The position numbers and the translations under genes are program-made. The notes under the pieces were generated by a model. The model worked only from the letters and a program-made list of their open reading frames with translations. It searched no databases and was not told where the DNA came from. A DNA stretch of 16,087 bases, from positions 1 to 16,087 of the forward strand of contig DAOTWA010000032.1 of assembly GCA_034435955.1 (NCBI GenBank). Direction: 5' to 3'. The DNA is from DAOTWA01 sp034435955. Its GTDB lineage: Bacteria; Chloroflexota; Anaerolineae; Anaerolineales; Anaerolineaceae. The number at the start of each line of letters is the position of its first letter. Positions within the stretch are counted from its first letter, which is position 1. This document shows positions 12,777 through 16,087 of the stretch, piece by piece.

Positions 12777-13595
12777 ATGAGTTCATTCACCCGCATCACC
12801 ATTCGGGCTGGTGGGGCGTTCTTCCTGTTTGCTGCCATGCTGGCGCTGATTCCGGTTGCGCCCAAAGTCAAACGCGACATTCTGCCGCAGATGATGGCCG
12901 CCCAGGCAGAAAAGCTCCACAATGCCACGCAAAAACTGGATACCATCGCCTGGGGAGTGCAGGGTTACATTACCTGGACGGATCCGAGCCTGAATGGCGG
13001 CCAGTGGAGCTACCATCGCCTATCGGTCATCCACTGGTCCCCATGGCGCTTCGTCGAATGGGGCTGGCAGAAGACAACGGCGGGCTTCCGCGGCATGATC
13101 GCGTACAATGATGGCACCCGCCTGTACAACCGGGTCGTGAACGGTTTGAGCTCAGCCACGCACCGCTACAGCATCCAGTATGACCCAAACACGGGCCGCT
13201 ACTGGTTTTTCGTGGACGGCGTCAGCGTTTGGAGCGTGGATGCAGATTTCTCTGCCGGGGACGCCGTCACGATTGGCGGGGAGGTCGCCACAGGGCGAGA
13301 GTGCATGGGGGATACGAAGAGCTACGATCTGCGCTATCTGGTGCGCAAACCCGACGGCAGTTTCACTTATGTGCCCTGGGATGGCCTCAAGCCCTATGCG
13401 GTCGACGCGCCGTTCTCCAACAGCGGAGACGGACGCAGCTTGGTTTTCGACCATGGATGCGGCCAGGCCAGGCAGATGGCGGACCAGGATAGAGCCGGGG
13501 AAATGGGAGCAGGCCTGATAAATCTGCTCAGCGCGCTCAGGCGGGTGCTCGCCGGTCAGTGGAGCGGATTTCACATCCTGGCCGCCGTTTTTTAG
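12777..13595 (+). CDS. Secreted or membrane-tethered protein of unknown function
   Basis: A 272-residue protein I do not recognise. Residues 11-29 are hydrophobic after a basic start (RITIR), so it is exported or anchored by an uncleaved segment. The middle part (about 60-230) is rich in Trp, Tyr, Gly and alternating hydrophobic residues (WSYHRLSVIHW, FVEWGWQKTTAGFRG, YSIQYDPNTGRYWFFVDGV), which suggests a beta-sandwich of lectin or concanavalin type. Two cysteines, near residues 190 and 232, could form a disulfide. The C-terminal 25 residues are weakly amphipathic. Two ATGs stand in tandem (12774, 12777); GGAG at 12767-12770 is better spaced for the second. The gene is preceded by a long structured gap and ends 2 bp from a convergent gene. 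Confidence 0.75.
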   Translation: MSSFTRITIRAGGAFFLFAAMLALIPVAPKVKRDILPQMMAAQAEKLHNATQKLDTIAWGVQGYITWTDPSLNGGQWSYHRLSVIHWSPWRFVEWGWQKTTAGFRGMIAYNDGTRLYNRVVNGLSSATHRYSIQYDPNTGRYWFFVDGVSVWSVDADFSAGDAVTIGGEVATGRECMGDTKSYDLRYLVRKPDGSFTYVPWDGLKPYAVDAPFSNSGDGRSLVFDHGCGQARQMADQDRAGEMGAGLINLLSALRRVLAGQWSGFHILAAVF

Positions 13596-13597
13596 TC

Positions 13598-14344
13598 TCA
13601 ATGCTCTCGGCGCCAGGCCCAATACAGCACCAGCGCACCCAGAACCAGACCGGCTGCCAGATTGGGCAGCCAGATGGATTTGAGCAGATCGCCCAGGCGA
13701 AGGCCGGGCGGGGGCGAGCCGCTCACCGGGACAAGCATGGGCGAGGGGGGTATGTCAGTGGGGGAGGGGGAGGTGACCGCCGTCAGGATGGCAGTAGCCG
13801 TGATGGCCGTACTGGTTCTGGTTGTCCGAATTGAGCCCGGCGATGCGCTCGGCGTCGCGGATGGGCGCGGGCGGAAGTAATAGACGGGTGTGGGGGTTGG
13901 GTTTTCCCCTTTCGAAGGCGGGGGAGGCTGGGTGAACGTCGGCGTCGGCACCGTTGGCGTGAGGGTAGGCGCAACGGCGGTCAGCGTGGACGTGCGGGTG
14001 GGCGGCGGGAAAGTGGACGTGGGAGGCGAGGTCGGGGTGATGGTTGGCGGCGGCGTCGGCGTGGGAGGTGGCGGCAGGGTAGGAAGAGGGGTTTGCGTGG
14101 GCGGCAGGTTGGTGGGTGAAGGGAAGGGCGTATCCGTGGGCGGCGGCAGGGTGGGTGGCGGCAGCGGCGTATCGGTAGGCGGCGGCTGGGTGGGTGGCGG
14201 CAGCGGTGTATCCGTAGACGACACAGGGGTATCGGTGACTTGAAGCGGAGCGAGGGCGGAGGCCGCGCTCAGGCCAAAGTCGGCCGCCAGCGCCAGAGCA
14301 ACGGCGAGAAAGAATGCAAACCACCTGGGGAATGCTGAAATCAT
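13598..14344 (-). CDS. Pro/Thr-rich surface protein with signal peptide and C-terminal membrane anchor
   Basis: A 248-residue low-complexity protein. Residues 1-30 form a signal peptide (hydrophobic from about 8 to 21, then ASA). Residues 36-210 are mostly Pro, Thr and Ser, with 13-residue repeats near the start (TDTPLPPPTQPPP, TDTPLPPPTLPPP, TDTPFPSPTNLPP). A membrane segment at about 225-243, preceded by SIWLPNLA and followed by WAWRREH, would anchor it with the linker outside. There is no enzymatic domain. Such linkers are usually extended and often O-glycosylated cell-wall spacers. The reading frame is supported by the repeats and the two hydrophobic ends rather than by homology. There is no SD; a GATAAT box lies 6 nt before the ATG. 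The architecture matches the gene at 14596-15078. Confidence 0.72.
   Translation of the reverse strand: MISAFPRWFAFFLAVALALAADFGLSAASALAPLQVTDTPVSSTDTPLPPPTQPPPTDTPLPPPTLPPPTDTPFPSPTNLPPTQTPLPTLPPPPTPTPPPTITPTSPPTSTFPPPTRTSTLTAVAPTLTPTVPTPTFTQPPPPSKGENPTPTPVYYFRPRPSATPSASPGSIRTTRTSTAITATAILTAVTSPSPTDIPPSPMLVPVSGSPPPGLRLGDLLKSIWLPNLAAGLVLGALVLYWAWRREH
14099..14215 (-). repeat. 39-bp in-frame tandem repeats (13-residue units)
   Basis: Three adjacent 39-bp units encode TDTPxPxPTxxPP-type blocks (residues 44-82 of the Pro/Thr-rich protein), with a degenerate fourth after them. On the + strand GGCGTATC/GGTGTATC recurs at 14127, 14166 and 14205, showing the exact period. Copy number could vary between strains by slippage or recombination. 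Confidence 0.75.
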
Positions 14345-14350
14345 CGGCTG

Positions 14351-14356
14351 ATTATC
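14351..14356 (-). promoter_or_regulatory. GATAAT box placed for a leaderless start
   Basis: On the minus strand GATAAT ends 6 nt before the ATG at 14344, the same spacing as the sirtuin's TATAAT. The -35 position is weak and no SD is present. Confidence 0.35.
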
Positions 14357-14400
14357 TACCAGTAAAGGGCATTGCCGTTATTCTGCGGCTGCCGGAAAGG

Positions 14401-14419
14401 CTCCAGGGCAAGCCTGGAG
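14401..14419. terminator. Hairpin between the two Pro/Thr-rich genes
   Basis: CTCCAGG (14401-14407) pairs with CCTGGAG (14413-14419) around the loop GCAAG. On the minus strand it is followed by CCTTTCC, a weak T-tract. It could end the 14596-15078 transcript, though it lies 177 nt after that stop. Confidence 0.3.
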
Positions 14420-14520
14420 GTGCTTCATTTTCAACCAACCAATCTTCAACTATGGCAATAAACTAAGACGTGCTGGAAACGGCATCAAAACCGTGCTAGC
14501 GGCATTATAAACCAAAATGC

Positions 14521-14544
14521 GACAATATATATCGGAATATTGTC
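14521..14544. repeat. AT-rich 8-bp inverted repeat
   Basis: GACAATAT (14521-14528) and ATATTGTC (14537-14544) flank an 8-nt spacer. It sits about 50 bp downstream of the 14596-15078 stop on the minus strand, next to GCATTTT. It may be an operator-like site or a weak terminator. A nearby TATAAT (minus strand, 14509-14504) has no partner -35 at correct spacing. Confidence 0.35.
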
Positions 14545-14595
14545 TCGATACGGGCAATTGAGCGAGCTCCGTTCTGGGAACAACAATTCGCCGCG

Positions 14596-15078
14596 CTACC
14601 ACCTTCTGCGCCGCAGCCAGAGGAGCACGACGGCTTCCGCAACGATGGCCGCGATCAGGGCGGGCAGCAGCCAGCTCTCGGTCAGGATGGCGCTGCGCGG
14701 GGCAGGCTGAGGGGTGAGGCTGAAGGGATTGATGGTCCTGGTCGCGGTGGGCTGGCGGGTATTGGTGATCGTATAGGTCATGGAGGGGGTCCAGGTGGGG
14801 TAGCGGGTGCGCGTGGCGGTCGCCGTGGCGGTCGGCGTTGAGGTGGGGGTGGGCGTGCGCGTCGGCAGGATGCGCAAAGCCGGAGTCTGGGTCGGTTTGG
14901 CTTCCTTTGGAGGAGGCGGCGGAGGTTCAGTGGGAGGAACCGGCGTAGGACGGGAAGCGGGCCAAAACCGGCCGTCCGACGAGGCGATCCAGTCCGCCGC
15001 CACAGGAGACACCCCAATGGCTGCCAGGAGCATTATCAGGATGGCTGTCAGGAAAGCACGGGGCAAAACCATCTTCAT
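14596..15078 (-). CDS. Small Thr/Pro-rich surface protein with signal peptide and C-terminal membrane anchor
   Basis: A 160-residue protein. A signal peptide (about 1-28, hydrophobic 8-24, likely cut after VAA) is followed by a short folded-looking stretch, DWIASSDGRFWPASRP. Then comes a Pro/Thr linker (about 45-130, PTRTPTPTSTPTATATATRT) and a membrane segment (about 136-154), preceded by SWLLPAL and ending WLRRRRW. It is probably exposed outside with its tail in the membrane. No catalytic domain was seen. ATG 15078 has GGAG (15090-15087) 8 nt upstream. It starts 18 bp after the Calx-beta protein's stop, so the two are probably one operon and may act together at the surface. The anchor pattern resembles the neighbouring 13598-14344 protein. 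Confidence 0.78.
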   Translation of the reverse strand: MKMVLPRAFLTAILIMLLAAIGVSPVAADWIASSDGRFWPASRPTPVPPTEPPPPPPKEAKPTQTPALRILPTRTPTPTSTPTATATATRTRYPTWTPSMTYTITNTRQPTATRTINPFSLTPQPAPRSAILTESWLLPALIAAIVAEAVVLLWLRRRRW

Positions 15079-15096
15079 CGCTGCGTCTCCGAGCGA

Positions 15097-16087
15097 TCAT
15101 TTCACCGTCGTGGTCAGCGACGAGATGTTATTGGTCTCATTGGATTCATTGACCTGCCCGTAACTGGTCGCCGCTTCGCTCCAGCTATCGACCACCAGAT
15201 ACAAACGGTATTCACCCAAGTATTCGAATTTTCCGGGCCACCATTTGTCAAAAATATAATTATCTTCTGAAGTCAGGGTGATGCTTTCACCCGCGGCAAG
15301 TTGGGGCACTTCCCAACTGATCCAGTAGCAGGGCGAAGCTTTTACACACCATAAATTCTGGTCGAAATTGGGCCCGGTGGGAGGTTCTTGGGGATTGAAA
15401 TAAACATCGACGTAAAAATCACCCGCCGGCATGCTTCCTTGATTGGTGATGGTGGCCTTGATCAGCACCTGATCGCTGATGGAGTAGGATTGTTTGACCG
15501 GTTCAATCGTAATATTGCCGATCAGATCGGGCATGGGGCGGTTCAGGGTGATGGGCAGATAGAGCCAGCGCCTGCCTTCCAAGATGGTGACGGTGGTAAA
15601 GAGCGGGTTGGGGGTCATCTGTGCCGGACCTGTAAGGCTATCCAGTTTAATCTGAAAGGTTTCACCGGGGTCGTTGACGCTATCCTGAATAATCGCCACC
15701 CGGAGGGTCTTGTGTGTATCACCGGCGTTGAAGGTAAGCGTCCCGCTAACGGCGGTGAAATCCTCGCCAGCTTTGGCCGTGCCGTCCAGTGTAGTGTAAG
15801 CCACGCTGACCGGCGTGAGTCCAGTTTTGAGCGGCTCTGAAAGCGTCACACTCACCTCTACAAATTCGTCCTTTTCCGACACGCTGTAGCTAGCCGCGTC
15901 GAATTGGAGCACTGGCAACGGCTCGTCAATGGTGCCAATGGCCTGCGTTGTGGCCAGGGTGGCCTTATCGGTGTCTTCCACCGCCAGTTTGAGCTTAAAC
16001 GTTTCTGAACCCTCATACACATGGTCGCTTTGTATCGTGATAGATATATGGCTGCTGATGGTCTGCGGAGGGATGGTTAGGTGGCCA
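15097..16087 (-). CDS. Calx-beta and CARDB domain surface protein (5' end beyond window)
   Basis: This is the 3' part of a larger gene. The frame stays open from the internal ATG at 16020 to the window edge (the first residues read GHLTIPPQ), so the N-terminus is missing. The visible part starts with the end of one Calx-beta repeat (YEGSETFKLKLA). A complete second one follows (PVLQFDAASYSVSE, then YTTLDGTAKAGEDFTAVSGT, then DPGETFQIKL). After a linker containing WLYLPITLN comes a CARDB-like beta-sandwich (MPDLIGNITIEP, then ATITNQGSMPAGDFYVDVYF, ending NESNETNNISS). Calx-beta repeats bind Ca2+ and occur in bacterial adhesins and secreted enzymes; CARDB is an adhesion-type fold. The role is therefore extracellular and probably structural or adhesive. 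A small anchored protein gene follows 18 bp downstream. Confidence 0.88.
   Translation of the reverse strand, partial: GHLTIPPQTISSHISITIQSDHVYEGSETFKLKLAVEDTDKATLATTQAIGTIDEPLPVLQFDAASYSVSEKDEFVEVSVTLSEPLKTGLTPVSVAYTTLDGTAKAGEDFTAVSGTLTFNAGDTHKTLRVAIIQDSVNDPGETFQIKLDSLTGPAQMTPNPLFTTVTILEGRRWLYLPITLNRPMPDLIGNITIEPVKQSYSISDQVLIKATITNQGSMPAGDFYVDVYFNPQEPPTGPNFDQNLWCVKASPCYWISWEVPQLAAGESITLTSEDNYIFDKWWPGKFEYLGEYRLYLVVDSWSEAATSYGQVNESNETNNISSLTTTVK

Noticed and set aside
12581..13111. A 176-codon + frame overlapping the start of the exported protein gene
   Set aside because: It shares most of its length with a better frame that has an SD and a membrane segment, and its own composition is not protein-like.
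13890..14243. A Gly/Val-rich 117-codon + frame
   Set aside because: It is the complement of the Pro/Thr repeat region; the opposite strand has a signal peptide and an anchor, so that strand is the coding one.

Overview
The window most resembles a chromosomal segment from a GC-rich, free-living bacterium, probably Chloroflexota (Anaerolineae-like). The clues are secreted proteins with long Pro/Thr linkers, a Calx-beta/CARDB surface protein with an internal LYLPITLN stretch of the kind often seen in that group, TATAAT-type promoters in an otherwise GC-rich sequence, and mixed Shine-Dalgarno and apparently leaderless starts. This placement is inference from gene style; no rRNA or marker gene is present.

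Layout. 1-774: a GNAT acetyltransferase behind an extended -10 promoter. 780-2747 (minus): a sirtuin and a membrane-anchored S41/CtpA protease in one transcriptional direction, with the sirtuin ending 5 bp from the GNAT gene. 2925-5141: a TATAAT box, a long structured leader that I read as a glmS self-cleaving ribozyme, and glmS (glucosamine-6-phosphate synthase). 5237-10353: a strong promoter, a small UBP-type zinc-finger protein, a disulfide oxidoreductase-like flavoprotein, then a complete OpuC/OsmF-type osmoprotectant ABC transporter (permease, lipoprotein binding protein, ATPase, permease). 10496-12460: a family 2 glycosyltransferase and a GDP-mannose 3,5-epimerase homologue with all known catalytic residues. 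12461-12773: a 313-bp non-coding stretch with a 12-bp perfect inverted repeat enclosing a nested hairpin. 12777-13595: a secreted protein of unknown function. 13598-16087 (minus): two Pro/Thr-rich proteins with a signal peptide and a C-terminal membrane anchor, and the 3' part of a Calx-beta/CARDB surface protein that runs off the window.

How the parts fit. GlmS makes glucosamine-6-phosphate for envelope amino sugars, and the ribozyme would shut off its own mRNA when that product accumulates. The OpuC genes would import compatible solutes, and they may share the promoter of the zinc-finger and flavoprotein genes because no good promoter lies between. The glycosyltransferase/epimerase pair suggests surface polysaccharide containing a GDP-mannose-derived sugar. 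The minus-strand genes at the right end build cell-surface proteins.

Most interesting items. (1) The glmS ribozyme. (2) A sirtuin whose catalytic His is naturally Tyr and which also lacks one zinc Cys and the conserved Arg of the GIPxFR motif. (3) The UBP zinc finger paired with a flavoprotein that lacks the usual His-Glu dyad. (4) The nested inverted-repeat element at 12506-12600. (5) The twin surface proteins sharing a C-terminal anchor pattern. No CRISPR array, insertion sequence, tRNA or rRNA was seen.
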